64,000 bases of DNA from positions 1,054,001-1,118,000 of the forward strand of contig NZ_CP020373.1 of NCBI RefSeq assembly GCF_003957745.1, read 5' to 3'. A program made the position numbers and the translations under genes. Shown here one piece after another: positions 23,626 to 32,804 of the stretch; within the stretch, counting starts at the first letter, position 1; the number at the start of each line of letters is the position of its first letter. The stretch comes from Shewanella khirikhana (GTDB taxonomy: Bacteria > Pseudomonadota > Gammaproteobacteria > Enterobacterales > Shewanellaceae). The notes below the pieces were generated by a model. That model saw nothing but the letters and a program-made list of their open reading frames with translations. It ran no database searches and was not told the origin of the DNA.

Positions 23626-23820
23626 TGTGCGCTTCCCTGCTGCTGTGGTGTTGGTGAGCGCTGCTAACAATCGCTCATTGGTTAGATGTCGCTTGTATCA
23701 GGCAATTGCTTACCGGTAATACAGATGTTGTTATGGTCGAAGATACCTAATCTACAAGCTGTTAACAAGTCAGTGATCGGTACGGTAAACAATGGGGTAA
23801 CTGAATGACCTGGCGCAAAT

Positions 23821-23848
23821 AAAAACACCCGCTGCTGCGGGTGTTTTT
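23821..23848. terminator. Bidirectional intrinsic terminator after the CoA-transferase operon
   Basis: Perfect stem AAAAACACCCGC/GCGGGTGTTTTT with loop TGCT. It ends the leftward liu operon and can also stop transcription from the integron side. Confidence 0.88.
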
Positions 23849-23875
23849 ATTAACCACAAAAAAGTGAATGGCCTT

Positions 23876-24532
23876 TTAAAACTGCATCTCAGGCACTTCG
23901 GCAGGCACTACCAGTTTACCTGCAGTTTTTTCAACGATTTCTTCAACGCTCACGCCGGGAGCGCGCTCCAGCAGGTGGAAGACACCGTCTTTGATTTCGA
24001 TAAAGGCCAGATCGGTAAGAACGCGCTTGATGCAACCAAAGCCGGTCAGTGGCAGTTCGCACTTGGGCAGCAGCTTGGAGTTGCCGTATTTATCGGCGTG
24101 CATCATGGTTACGATAATATTGTCGGCACCGGCCACCAAATCCATGGCGCCGCCCATGCCTTTTACCAGCTTGCCGGGGATCATCCAGGAGGCGATAGAG
24201 CCTTCAACGTCCACCTCGAAGGCGCCCAGTACGGTCAGGTCCACGTGGCCGCCGCGGATCATGGCAAAGCTCTCGGCGCTGGAGAAAAACGACGCGCCTT
24301 TTACTGCGGTTACGGTTTGCTTACCGGCGTTAATCAAATCCGGGTCGATGGTCTCTTCGGTGGGGAATTCGCCCATGCCGAGCAGGCCATTTTCCGACTG
24401 CAGCATCACCTGCACGCCTTCGGGGATGTAGTTGGCAACAAGCGTTGGAATGCCGATGCCAAGGTTTACGTAGTAGCCGTCTTTAAGCTCTTTAGCGACG
24501 CGCTGGGCCAGTTGTTCTCTTGAAAGTGCCAT
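23876..24532 (-). CDS. scoB: 3-oxoacid CoA-transferase subunit B
   Basis: 218 residues. It has the beta-subunit signature VNLGIGIPTLVANYIPEGV and the active-site region LQSENGLLGMGEFP, where the Glu of ENG forms the CoA thioester. With subunit A it moves CoA from succinyl-CoA to acetoacetate. Start ATG 24532. It is the last gene of the liu operon, 11 bases after scoA. Substrate choice (succinyl-CoA versus acetyl-CoA as in AtoAD) cannot be settled from sequence; the leucine context favours acetoacetate activation. Confidence 0.9.
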   Translation of the reverse strand: MALSREQLAQRVAKELKDGYYVNLGIGIPTLVANYIPEGVQVMLQSENGLLGMGEFPTEETIDPDLINAGKQTVTAVKGASFFSSAESFAMIRGGHVDLTVLGAFEVDVEGSIASWMIPGKLVKGMGGAMDLVAGADNIIVTMMHADKYGNSKLLPKCELPLTGFGCIKRVLTDLAFIEIKDGVFHLLERAPGVSVEEIVEKTAGKLVVPAEVPEMQF

Positions 24533-24543
24533 GGCGTGTCTCC

Positions 24544-25245
24544 TTATGCCTGCTTCACGGTGCGCTGTTCAATGCGCTTCTCAAAGCATCCTTTAATGAT
24601 GCGATCCACATAAATCCCAGGGGTATGGATGTGGTCCGGGTCAAGCTCGCCCGGCTCAACAATTTCTTCCACTTCCACCACGGTGATTTTACCGGCGGTG
24701 GCCATCATGGGGTTGAAGTTGGCGGCGGTTTTACGGAACACCAGGTTACCCATGGTGTCTGCCTTCCAGGCGCGGATAAGGGCGAAATCGGCGGTCAGGG
24801 ACTCTTCCAGCACATAGTGGCGGCCCTTGATTTCGCGGGTTTCTTTGCCCTCGGCTACCGGGGTTCCGTAGCCTGTGGCGGTAAAGAACGCAGGAATACC
24901 GGCGCCGCCGGCACGGATTTTTTCGGCCAGGGTGCCCTGTGGGGTGAGGATAACGTTCAGCTCGCCGCTCAGCATCTGGCGCTCGAAGGTGGCGTTTTCA
25001 CCCACGTAGGAGGCAATCATGGTGCTGATCTGCTTGTTTTGCAGCAAAAGCCCCAGACCAAAGTCATCAACGCCTGCGTTGTTGGAAATGGCGGTGAGGC
25101 CCTTGGTGCCAAGCTTTACCATCTGATTAATCAGGCCTTCCGGGATACCGCACAGGCCAAAACCGCCCACCATGATGGTCATATTGTCGTTAAGGCCCGC
25201 CAGGGCCTGGTCGTAACTGTCGACGACCTTGTAGAGTCCAGCCAT
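24544..25245 (-). CDS. scoA: 3-oxoacid CoA-transferase subunit A
   Basis: 233 residues with the alpha-subunit signature IMVGGFGLCGIPEGLINQM, then ISNNAGVDDFGLG and GGAGIPAFFTATGYGT. It pairs with the downstream beta subunit. The product of leucine breakdown, acetoacetate from HMG-CoA lyase, is its natural substrate. It is separated from liuE by 140 bases, longer than other spacings in the operon, partly because the liuE tail is duplicated there. Confidence 0.9.
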   Translation of the reverse strand: MAGLYKVVDSYDQALAGLNDNMTIMVGGFGLCGIPEGLINQMVKLGTKGLTAISNNAGVDDFGLGLLLQNKQISTMIASYVGENATFERQMLSGELNVILTPQGTLAEKIRAGGAGIPAFFTATGYGTPVAEGKETREIKGRHYVLEESLTADFALIRAWKADTMGNLVFRKTAANFNPMMATAGKITVVEVEEIVEPGELDPDHIHTPGIYVDRIIKGCFEKRIEQRTVKQA

Positions 25246-25341
25246 CTTGTCTTCCTTTTGTTCTTAACCTGCTGCGACGTCAGGTCGTGTGCTGTGCTTT
25301 GTTCGCCTGCCCGCGACAGGGCAGGAGATAGTTATTGTTAT

Positions 25342-25409
25342 CTTGCAGTGGCTAGCTCAGTGCCCGTGCCACTTTCTTGCAGTGGCTAGCTCAGTGCTCG
25401 AGCCACTTT
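25342..25409. repeat. 34-bp tandem duplication at the end of liuE
   Basis: Units 25342-25375 and 25376-25409 share CTTGCAGTGGCTAGCTCAGT and differ at two positions. The second unit contains the last codons and stop of liuE (VARALS), so the first is a copied, untranslated gene tail. Confidence 0.9.
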
Positions 25410-26276
25410 GGAGCCGTTTTGTCTGCCAAGGGCGGCGCTGATACGGTTACCGGCCTCAATCAGTTTGCCAAGGTCGATGCCTGTGTCTATGCCCATGCCA
25501 TGGAGCATATACACCAGATCTTCGCTGGCAAGATTGCCCGACGCACCCTTGGCATAGGGGCAGCCGCCGAGGCCTGCCACCGAGGTATCCAAGGTGCGGA
25601 TCCCGCTCTCAAGGCAGGCCAGGATATTGGCGAGCGCCTGGCCGTAGGTGTCGTGAAAGTGCAGCGCGAGCTTATCGGCGGGCACTTTTGCTGCCACGGC
25701 TTCAACCATTTTACGGGCCTTTACGGGCGTGCCAACGCCTATGGTGTCACCCAAAGAAATTTCATAGCAGCCGAGTTTGTACAGAATTTCAGACACTCGC
25801 GCCACTTCGCTTACGGCTATCTCGCCATCGTAGGGGCAGCCGAGCACGCAGGAGACATAACCGCGCACCGGCAAATTGTGCTCTTTTGCTTTTTCTATCA
25901 ATGGGATAAACCGCTCAATCGACTCTTCAATCGAGCAGTTGATGTTCTTCTGACTAAAGCCCTCGGAGGCAGCGGCAAATACAGCTACCTCTGAGGCATT
26001 GGCGTCAAGGGCAAGTTCCAGCCCCTTTAAATTAGGGGTAAGGGCGCTGTAACGCACGCCTGCCACACGGGAAATCCCCTTGAGAACCTCGCCTGAGTCG
26101 GCCATTTGCGGCACCCACTTGGGGGAAACAAAACTTGCCGCCTCGATGCGCTTAACCCCTGCGGCGGCAAGGTTTTCGACCAACAAAATTTTATCGGCAG
26201 TGCTGACCTGTTTTTCATTTTGCAGGCCGTCACGGGGGCCGACTTCAAACAGGCTGATATGGGAAGGCAGTGCCAT
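25386..26276 (-). CDS. liuE: Hydroxymethylglutaryl-CoA lyase
   Basis: LiuE splits HMG-CoA into acetoacetate and acetyl-CoA, the last common step of leucine degradation. 296 residues, TIM-barrel of the HMGL family. The N-terminal metal-site motif is EVGPRDGLQNEK, the barrel strands carry LHFHDTYGQALANIL, and the signature near the end is GLGGCPYAKGASGN with the catalytic Cys. Start ATG 26276, one base after the liuD stop. Confidence 0.94.
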   Translation of the reverse strand: MALPSHISLFEVGPRDGLQNEKQVSTADKILLVENLAAAGVKRIEAASFVSPKWVPQMADSGEVLKGISRVAGVRYSALTPNLKGLELALDANASEVAVFAAASEGFSQKNINCSIEESIERFIPLIEKAKEHNLPVRGYVSCVLGCPYDGEIAVSEVARVSEILYKLGCYEISLGDTIGVGTPVKARKMVEAVAAKVPADKLALHFHDTYGQALANILACLESGIRTLDTSVAGLGGCPYAKGASGNLASEDLVYMLHGMGIDTGIDLGKLIEAGNRISAALGRQNGSKVARALS

Positions 26277-26277
26277 C

Positions 26278-28302
26278 TCAGGCCTCCACTTCTTTACTGT
26301 CGGCTGGCTCCAGCGCCAGCAGCAGGGTGCCGTCGGACACCAGCTCTCCGGGGGCGAAGAAGAACTCGCTCACCACCCCATCGAAGGGCGCTTCTATGGT
26401 GTATTCCATCTTCATGGCTTCCATAACCAGCAAACCCTGACCGGCGGCTACCTTGTCGCCAACGGCGACTAAATGCGTCACTACGGTGCCGTTCATCGGT
26501 GCCTTGAGTTTATCTTCTGAGCTTGCGGTTTCTTCCAACACCTGGCCCAGCACTTCGCGGAAGTGGTAGCTGCCGCTTGAGAGGAACACGGTCAGGCCGC
26601 CTTCTTCCAGCGATACTGTCACCTTCATCCTGTGGCCGTTGATTTCGCACTTAAGCTCGCAGTCTTCAATGCTGCCACCGAGCTCAATCAGTTTGTCGTT
26701 GAGGCGCAACTGATAGCGGCCACTTGACTCGGTGAGTTCGGCGCTGCGGCTTTGGTGAGCATCATCCAGCAGGGTCACGCTGTGGCGCCTTGGGCTGCTT
26801 AAGCGAAAGCCTTTAAGGCTCGACCAAGGGCTGAAAGGATCGTGGCCGGGAGCGTCCTGGGCATCCGCTTCCCGCAGCTTAAGCTGGGTCAGCACCGCCA
26901 GCGCAAAGGCGGTGTCGGCCTCATCGCGACTGTCGCCAATCAGGGCATCGCCATAGCGGCCAATAAAGTCGGTGGAGAAGTTGGCATCACTAAACGCCGG
27001 ATGCTCGGCGATGTTGGAGAGAAACTCGATATTGTGCTTAAGGCCGCCGACACGGTAATCGCCAAGGGCACGGCTGAGGCGTGCCAGTGCACGGGGGCGC
27101 GACTCGTCCCACACAATCAGCTTGGCAATCATGGGGTCGTAGTAGTTTGAAATCACATCGTTTTCACGCACGCCTGAGTCGATACGCACATGGCGGCTTG
27201 GCTCTGGCTCACGCAAAAAGGTGAGTTTGCCGCTGGCGGGCAGAAACTCGTTATTGGGGTCTTCGGCGTAAATCCGCACCTCAAAGGAGTGACCGTGGAT
27301 TTGGATTTCGTGCTGCTCAAGGGGCAGCACTGAACCCGATGCCACCAACAGCTGCCATTTCACCAGATCCTGGCCTGTGACCATTTCGGTTACCGGATGT
27401 TCTACCTGCAATCGGGTGTTCATCTCCATAAAGAAGAAGCTGCGCTCTTTACCGGGCTGAGGGGCATCGAGCAGGAACTCCACAGTACCGGCGCCGCGGT
27501 AATCGATGGCCTTGGCCGCAGCCACGGCGGCCTCGCCCATTTGCCTGCGCAGGCTGTCGGGCAGACCGGGGGCTGGGGCTTCTTCCACCACCTTTTGGTG
27601 GCGGCGCTGAATTGAGCAGTCGCGGTCAGACAGATACACGCAGTTGCCGTGAGAGTCGGCAAATACCTGCACTTCCACATGGCGCGGCTGGCGCAGATAG
27701 CGCTCCATCAAGAGCTTGTCGTTACCGAAGCTGGAAGCAGCCTCGCGGCGGGCCGAGTCGATGGCGGCTTTAAGCTCGCTCTCGCCCTCGACAATACGCA
27801 TGCCTTTACCGCCGCCACCGTAGGCGGCCTTGATAAGGAGCGGATAACCAATCTTTTTGGCCTCGGTAAGCAGGGTAGCATCAGTTTGATCGTCGCCGTG
27901 GTAGCCGGGCACCAGGGGCACGCCTGCTTTTTCCATGATGAGCTTGGCGGCGCTTTTGCTGCCCATGGCATCGATGGCATCGGAGCCCGGGCCGACAAAG
28001 GCGATGCCGTTTGCTTCACAGGCGCGGGCAAATTCGGCGTTTTCTGACAAAAAGCCGTAGCCGGGGTGAATGGCCTCGGCGCCGCACTTTTTGGCGATGT
28101 CGATAATCAGCTCACCACGCAGGTACGAGCTTGCCGGGGCGCTTTCCCCCAGATAAAAGGATTCATCCGCCAGCGCCACATGGCGGGCGTCGCGGTCGGC
28201 GTCGGAATACACGGCCACGGTTTTGATGCCCATATCACGGGCGGTGCGGATAACGCGGCAGGCGATTTCACCGCGGTTAGCAATTAAGAGTTTGTTAAAC
28301 AT
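26278..28302 (-). CDS. liuD: 3-methylcrotonyl-CoA carboxylase, biotin-containing alpha subunit
   Basis: 674 residues from ATG 28302 (MFNKLLIANRGEIACRVIRT); a longer frame upstream is spurious. Order: biotin carboxylase domain (ATP-grasp with YGGGGKGMRIV and the EMNTRLQVEHPVTE signature, to about residue 450), a middle linker, and a biotin carrier domain at the C-terminus with EAMKMEY, Lys631 being the biotinylation site. With LiuB it carboxylates 3-methylcrotonyl-CoA. It lies between liuC and liuE with tight spacing. Confidence 0.95.
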   Translation of the reverse strand: MFNKLLIANRGEIACRVIRTARDMGIKTVAVYSDADRDARHVALADESFYLGESAPASSYLRGELIIDIAKKCGAEAIHPGYGFLSENAEFARACEANGIAFVGPGSDAIDAMGSKSAAKLIMEKAGVPLVPGYHGDDQTDATLLTEAKKIGYPLLIKAAYGGGGKGMRIVEGESELKAAIDSARREAASSFGNDKLLMERYLRQPRHVEVQVFADSHGNCVYLSDRDCSIQRRHQKVVEEAPAPGLPDSLRRQMGEAAVAAAKAIDYRGAGTVEFLLDAPQPGKERSFFFMEMNTRLQVEHPVTEMVTGQDLVKWQLLVASGSVLPLEQHEIQIHGHSFEVRIYAEDPNNEFLPASGKLTFLREPEPSRHVRIDSGVRENDVISNYYDPMIAKLIVWDESRPRALARLSRALGDYRVGGLKHNIEFLSNIAEHPAFSDANFSTDFIGRYGDALIGDSRDEADTAFALAVLTQLKLREADAQDAPGHDPFSPWSSLKGFRLSSPRRHSVTLLDDAHQSRSAELTESSGRYQLRLNDKLIELGGSIEDCELKCEINGHRMKVTVSLEEGGLTVFLSSGSYHFREVLGQVLEETASSEDKLKAPMNGTVVTHLVAVGDKVAAGQGLLVMEAMKMEYTIEAPFDGVVSEFFFAPGELVSDGTLLLALEPADSKEVEA

Positions 28303-28312
28303 GGAAAATCCC

Positions 28313-29143
28313 TTAGTCCTTGCTGCCGGTATCATTGACCCAGGCTGGGCTGCGCTTATCGAAAAAGGCGTTAAGGCCTTCCTGTCCTTCGCCAGACACC
28401 CGAATACGGGCGATGCGCTCGCTGGTGTAGTCGCGGGTGTGCTCATCAATCACGCCACTTTGCAGCCGGGCGATAAGTGACTTGCACCAACCGAGGGCCT
28501 GGGGGCTGCCGCTGAGCAGGTTTTGGATAATGGGGGCAGCAGCGGCATCTAAATCGTCAGCGATTTCATGCACTACGCCTAAGGCCAGCGCCATGCTGGC
28601 ATCGAAGCGCTCAGCCGTGAGCATATAGCGGCGGCTCTGGCGCGGCCCCATGGCGCGCACCACGTACGGGCTGATGACCGCAGGAATAAGCCCCAGTTTG
28701 ACCTCTGACAGGCAGAAACTGGCTTTATGGCTGGAGATGGCAATATCGCAGCAGCAAATCAGCCCCAGGGCGCCGCCGTAGGCTGCGCCGTTAACAAGGG
28801 CGATGGACGGCTTGGGGAAGCGGTCGAGGGTATCCATCAGGTTGGCAAGCTCGCGGGCGTCTTTGAGGTTGGCATCAAAGTCCATGGCGGCTTGCTTGCG
28901 CATCCAGTTCAAATCGGCGCCGGCGGAGAAATGCTTGCCGTCACTTTTAAGCACCATCACAGCGCAGTCGCTCTCGTGGGCGAAGGCATTAATGGCCTGA
29001 GTCATTTCGCTTATCATCACCTCATCGAAGGCATTGTGCACTTCAGGGCGATTCAAGATGAGATAACCCACCTTGCCCTTAAGCTCGCAGCGCACGGCAC
29101 TGAAGGAGGCAGACAGCTCGGCAATGGAAGTCATGGTTGTCAT
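28313..29143 (-). CDS. liuC: Methylglutaconyl-CoA hydratase
   Basis: 276 residues of the crotonase family. ATG 29143 (MTTMTSIAELSASFSAVRCE) follows AAGGAGAAGCAG; the frame extends farther upstream over liuB without meaning. Oxyanion-hole segments are HFSAGADLNWM and ALVNGAAYGGALGL, and the acid segment is SEVKLGLIPAVISPYV. It hydrates 3-methylglutaconyl-CoA to HMG-CoA. Assignment to this substrate rests on its place between the carboxylase subunits. Confidence 0.88.
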   Translation of the reverse strand: MTTMTSIAELSASFSAVRCELKGKVGYLILNRPEVHNAFDEVMISEMTQAINAFAHESDCAVMVLKSDGKHFSAGADLNWMRKQAAMDFDANLKDARELANLMDTLDRFPKPSIALVNGAAYGGALGLICCCDIAISSHKASFCLSEVKLGLIPAVISPYVVRAMGPRQSRRYMLTAERFDASMALALGVVHEIADDLDAAAAPIIQNLLSGSPQALGWCKSLIARLQSGVIDEHTRDYTSERIARIRVSGEGQEGLNAFFDKRSPAWVNDTGSKD

Positions 29144-29153
29144 CTGCTTCTCC

Positions 29154-30761
29154 TTACATGCGGAACACGCCGAAGCGGGTCTCTTCGATGGGGGCGTTGA
29201 GGGCGGCGGAAATGGCCAGCCCCAGTACATCACGGGTTTGCGCAGGGTCGATAATGCCGTCGTCCCACAGGCGGGCGCTGGCATGGTAGGGGTGACCCTC
29301 TTTATCGTACTGGGCGATGATGGGCGCCTTGAATTTGGCTTCCTCTTCCGCGCTCATGGTTTCGCCTTTGCGGGCGAGGCCATCTTTACGCACAGTGGCC
29401 AGCACGCCTGCGGCCTGCTCGCCGCCCATCACTGAAATGCGGGCATTGGGCCACATCCACATCAGGGTAGGCTCAAAGGCGCGGCCGCACATGCCATAGT
29501 TACCGGCGCCGTAGCTGCCGCCAATCAGCACGGTGAACTTGGGCACAGTGGCGCATGAAACCGCGGTCACCATCTTGGCGCCGTGCTTGGCAATGCCCTC
29601 GTGCTCGTATTTTTTACCCACCATAAAGCCGGTGATGTTTTGCAAAAACACCAGTGGAATTTTGCGCTGGCAGCACAGCTCAATAAAGTGCGCGCCTTTC
29701 TGGGCCGACTCAGAGAACAGGATGCCGTTGTTGGCCACTATACCCACCGGATAACCGTGGATGCGGGCAAAGCCGCACACCAGGGTGGCGCCGTAGTTGG
29801 CCTTGAACTCGTCAAAGTCGGAGTCATCCACGATGCGTGCAATCACTTCTTTCACATCGAAGGGCTTTTTAAGGTCGGTACCAACGATGCCGTAAAGCTC
29901 GTTGATGTCGTACTTGGGCGGTTTCACTTTTGCGAGTTGCAGCTCAACCTGCTTTTGATGGTTGAGGCGCGATACCGCCTTGCGGGCGAGCTCCAGCGCA
30001 TGCTCATCGTTTTGCGCCAGATGGTCGGCCACGCCGCTGATTTTGGTGTGCACGTCGCCGCCGCCAAGTTCCTCGGCGCTCACTTCTTCGCCGGTGGCAG
30101 CTTTCACCAGCGGCGGGCCTGCTAAAAAGATGGTGCCCTGCTCACGCACGATAATGGATTCATCGGCCATGGCTGGCACGTAGGCGCCGCCCGCGGTACA
30201 CAGGCCCATCACCACCGCGATTTGTGGAATACCCTTGGCGGACATGCGGGCCTGATTGAAGAAGATACGGCCAAAGTGGTCACGGTCGGGGAAGACTTCG
30301 TCCTGACGGGGCAGGTTGGCACCGCCCGAGTCAACCAGATAGATGCAGGGCAGGTGGCAGCGCTCGGCAATGGCCTGAGCACGCAGGTGTTTTTTCACCG
30401 TGATGGGGTAGTAGGTGCCGCCCTTTACGGTGGCATCGTTGGCAATAATCATGCACTCGACGCCGCTGACCCGGCCGATACCGGCGATGATGCCCGCCGC
30501 CGGTACGTCTTCATCGTACACCTCATAGGCTGCAAACTGGCTCAGTTCCAGGAAGGGCGAGCCGGGGTCCAAGAGTTTTTCCACCCGGGCACGGGGGGCG
30601 AGCTTACCACGGGACAAGTGGCGCTCCATGGCCACCGGGCCGCCGCCCTGCTCGATATGGGCAAGCTTGTCTTTGAGGTCAGCCACCAGGGCCGCCATGG
30701 CATCGTGTTTTTGTTTGAATTCGTCGCTGCGCGGATTCACGCGGGAGGTAAGTTGAGTCAC
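29154..30761 (-). CDS. liuB: 3-methylcrotonyl-CoA carboxylase beta subunit
   Basis: 535 residues, a carboxyltransferase of the acyl-CoA carboxylase beta family. It shows LHRR-type segments such as HLSRGKLAPRARVEKLLDPG, the acyl-CoA region IYLVDSGGANLPRQDEVF and the carboxybiotin region FLQNITGFMVGKKYEHEG. Start ATG 30761. Full length, with no interruption. Gene order liuA-liuB-liuC-liuD is the normal one. Confidence 0.95.
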   Translation of the reverse strand: MTQLTSRVNPRSDEFKQKHDAMAALVADLKDKLAHIEQGGGPVAMERHLSRGKLAPRARVEKLLDPGSPFLELSQFAAYEVYDEDVPAAGIIAGIGRVSGVECMIIANDATVKGGTYYPITVKKHLRAQAIAERCHLPCIYLVDSGGANLPRQDEVFPDRDHFGRIFFNQARMSAKGIPQIAVVMGLCTAGGAYVPAMADESIIVREQGTIFLAGPPLVKAATGEEVSAEELGGGDVHTKISGVADHLAQNDEHALELARKAVSRLNHQKQVELQLAKVKPPKYDINELYGIVGTDLKKPFDVKEVIARIVDDSDFDEFKANYGATLVCGFARIHGYPVGIVANNGILFSESAQKGAHFIELCCQRKIPLVFLQNITGFMVGKKYEHEGIAKHGAKMVTAVSCATVPKFTVLIGGSYGAGNYGMCGRAFEPTLMWMWPNARISVMGGEQAAGVLATVRKDGLARKGETMSAEEEAKFKAPIIAQYDKEGHPYHASARLWDDGIIDPAQTRDVLGLAISAALNAPIEETRFGVFRM

Positions 30762-30897
30762 GTCTTGTGTCCTCCAAGGGGCAGGCCTGTTGCCTGCCGC
30801 AGTGTCCTTAAACCCCGGCGCTTTGCCGGGGAGTGGATGTGAAGAGTTGGCTTATTGGCTTTCAGCTTGGTTTAGCGGGCTGATTTATAAGACAGAG

Positions 30898-32067
30898 TTA
30901 TTTAGTCTCGTTAAACAGCTCACGGCCAATCAGCATGCGGCGGATTTCCGAGGTGCCGGCGCCGATTTCATACAGCTTGGCATCCCGCAGCAGGCGGCCG
31001 GTGGCGTACTCATTGACGTAGCCGTTACCGCCGAGCAGCTGAATCGCATCCAGCGCCATCTTGGTGGCCAATTCGGCGGCGTAGAGAATCACACCGGCGG
31101 CATCTTTACGGGTGGTTTCGCCGCGGTCACAGGCGCGGGCCACGTTGTACACGTAGGATTTGGCCGCGTTCATGCCGGTGTACATGTCGGCAAGCTTGCC
31201 CTGTACCAACTGGAACTCACCAATGGATTTACCGAACTGCACCCGCTCGTGTACGTAAGGCACCACGATATCCATACAGGCGGTCATAATGCCCAGCGGG
31301 CCACCGGAGAGCACCACGCGCTCGTAATCCAGGCCACTCATCAGCACTTTGACGCCGTTGTTGAGGCCGCCGAGGATGTTTTCTTCCGGTACTTCGCAGT
31401 CTTCAAATACCAGCTCACAGGTGTTGGAGCCGCGCATACCCAGCTTGTCGAGCTTTTGCGCCTGGGAGAAGCCCTTGAAGCCGCGCTCAACGATAAAGGC
31501 GGTGATGCCGTGGGGGCCCTTGTCGAGGTCGGTCTTGGCGTAAATCACATAGGTGTGGGCATCTGGGCCGTTGGTGATCCACATCTTGTTGCCGTTGAGG
31601 ATGTAACGATCGCCTTGTTTGCGGGCGTGCAGCTTCATGGATACCACGTCGGAGCCGGCGTTTGGCTCACTCATGGCCAGGGCGCCTATGTGCTCACCGC
31701 TGATGAGTTTTGGCAGGTACTTGGCGCGCTGGGCTTCGTTGCCGTTGCGGTGAATTTGGTTGACGCACAGGTTGGAGTGGGCGCCGTAAGACAGGCCAAT
31801 CGAGGCCGAGGCGCGGCTGATTTCTTCCATGGCCACCACGTGGGCGAGGTAACCCATGTTGACGCCGCCGTATTCTTCGGCCACGGTGACGCCGAGCAGG
31901 CCCATGTCACCGAATTTTGCCCACAGCTCGTTGGGGAATGCATTGTCGCGGTCGACCTTTTCGGCCAGCGGTGCAATTTCACCCTTGGCAAATTCGTATA
32001 CTGCGTCCCGCAGCATATCCACGTCTTCACCGAGTCCAAAGTTGAGAGTAGAGTACAGGTGGCTCAT
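30898..32067 (-). CDS. liuA: Isovaleryl-CoA dehydrogenase
   Basis: 389 residues, an acyl-CoA dehydrogenase. The FAD/substrate motifs are ALAMSEPNAGSDVVSMK and YILNGNKMWITNGPDAHTYV, and the C-terminal pattern is QLLGGNGYVNEYATGRLLRD. It oxidises isovaleryl-CoA to 3-methylcrotonyl-CoA. The long Met-to-Met frame on the opposite strand (30790-32214) is a codon-bias shadow. It follows liuR by about 90 bases. Confidence 0.94.
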   Translation of the reverse strand: MSHLYSTLNFGLGEDVDMLRDAVYEFAKGEIAPLAEKVDRDNAFPNELWAKFGDMGLLGVTVAEEYGGVNMGYLAHVVAMEEISRASASIGLSYGAHSNLCVNQIHRNGNEAQRAKYLPKLISGEHIGALAMSEPNAGSDVVSMKLHARKQGDRYILNGNKMWITNGPDAHTYVIYAKTDLDKGPHGITAFIVERGFKGFSQAQKLDKLGMRGSNTCELVFEDCEVPEENILGGLNNGVKVLMSGLDYERVVLSGGPLGIMTACMDIVVPYVHERVQFGKSIGEFQLVQGKLADMYTGMNAAKSYVYNVARACDRGETTRKDAAGVILYAAELATKMALDAIQLLGGNGYVNEYATGRLLRDAKLYEIGAGTSEIRRMLIGRELFNETK

Positions 32068-32158
32068 GTGCTTGTGTCCTTAAATCTGCTTGTTGTCTTG
32101 TTATCTTTGTTATTGTGTTTAATGAGTTTAGGTAACGCCGGGCGGCTCGGATCGGCCT

Positions 32159-32560
32159 TTATGCCTTTTGCTGCCCATCCAGCGCGGTGCGGCACTGGGC
32201 CTCGGCGCTGGTGAGCTCCATCAGCACTACCTTGATGTCGTCCATCTGTTGCTGCAGGGCGGCTTTTTTCTCTTCAATCAGTGCCAGCATGGTGTTCAGC
32301 TGGGTGACACTGGTCTTGTCGGCATCGTAAAGCTCAAACAAACGGCGAGTTTCGGCCAGCGAAAAGCCCAGGCGCTTGCCGCGCAAAATCAGCTTAAGGC
32401 GCACCCGGTCTTTGAGGCTGTAAATACGGGTTTGGCCGCGGCGTTTTGGCTTCAGCAGGCCCTGATCCTCATAGAAGCGGATAGAGCGGGTGGTGATGTC
32501 GAATTCCTTCGACAAGTCACTGATGGAATAGCTGGTTTGTGCGTTATTGTTTGAACTCAT
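32159..32560 (-). CDS. liuR: MerR-family regulator LiuR
   Basis: 133 residues from ATG 32560 (MSSNNNAQTSYSISDLSKEF). The MerR helix-turn-helix SISDLSKEFDITTRSIRFYE is followed by DQGLLKPKRRGQTRIYSLKD and a long dimerisation helix (IEEKKAALQQQMDDIKVVLM). LiuR controls branched-chain amino acid breakdown in gammaproteobacteria. It is the first gene of the operon it should control, and an operator-like site lies 49 bases before its start. Confidence 0.9.
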   Translation of the reverse strand: MSSNNNAQTSYSISDLSKEFDITTRSIRFYEDQGLLKPKRRGQTRIYSLKDRVRLKLILRGKRLGFSLAETRRLFELYDADKTSVTQLNTMLALIEEKKAALQQQMDDIKVVLMELTSAEAQCRTALDGQQKA

Positions 32561-32608
32561 TTCGACACCGGATATTACTTGTTTCAATTGCAAGCAAGAT
32601 ATATGAAG

Positions 32609-32624
32609 TTTACGTAAAGGTAAA
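32609..32624 (-). promoter_or_regulatory. Putative LiuR operator before liuR
   Basis: TTTACGTAAAGGTAAA, an imperfect inverted repeat of TTTACG-N4-CGTAAA type. The same pattern, perfect, precedes the thiolase gene at 46327-46342. Confidence 0.7.
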
Positions 32625-32762
32625 GCTGGTGTCATGGTGGTGTTTGGCTTTTTCATCCCGCCACTGTCAGCGTGGGCTTACATGGGCTTGCCGTGACTGA
32701 CGGCCCCTTAAACTGAGCGAAACCTTAGCCGCCAATCGCGGTGGCGCAGGATTTGAAATAAT

Positions 32763-32784
32763 CAGGGCGCCTTTTGGCGCCCTG
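32763..32784. terminator. Strong hairpin, possible terminator of the L,D-transpeptidase gene
   Basis: Perfect 9-bp stem CAGGGCGCC/GGCGCCCTG with TTTT loop. It lies just after the minus-strand transpeptidase stop. No good T-run follows on either strand, so termination is uncertain. Confidence 0.5.
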
Positions 32785-32804
32785 AAAGTTGTTGAGGTTT
32801 TAGG

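Larger units (their letters stand above)
23479..23875. other. Intergenic region with two terminators, no gene seen
   Basis: Between the convergent intI and CoA-transferase genes. It holds the two terminators listed separately. The 190 bases between them (about 23626-23820) show no open frame of note, no attC and no transposase remnant that I can recognise. Confidence 0.6.

Noticed and set aside
30790..32214. 474-codon plus-strand frame opposite liuA
   Set aside because: Antisense codon-bias frame with repetitive His/Val/Gly content; liuA on the other strand is a clear dehydrogenase.
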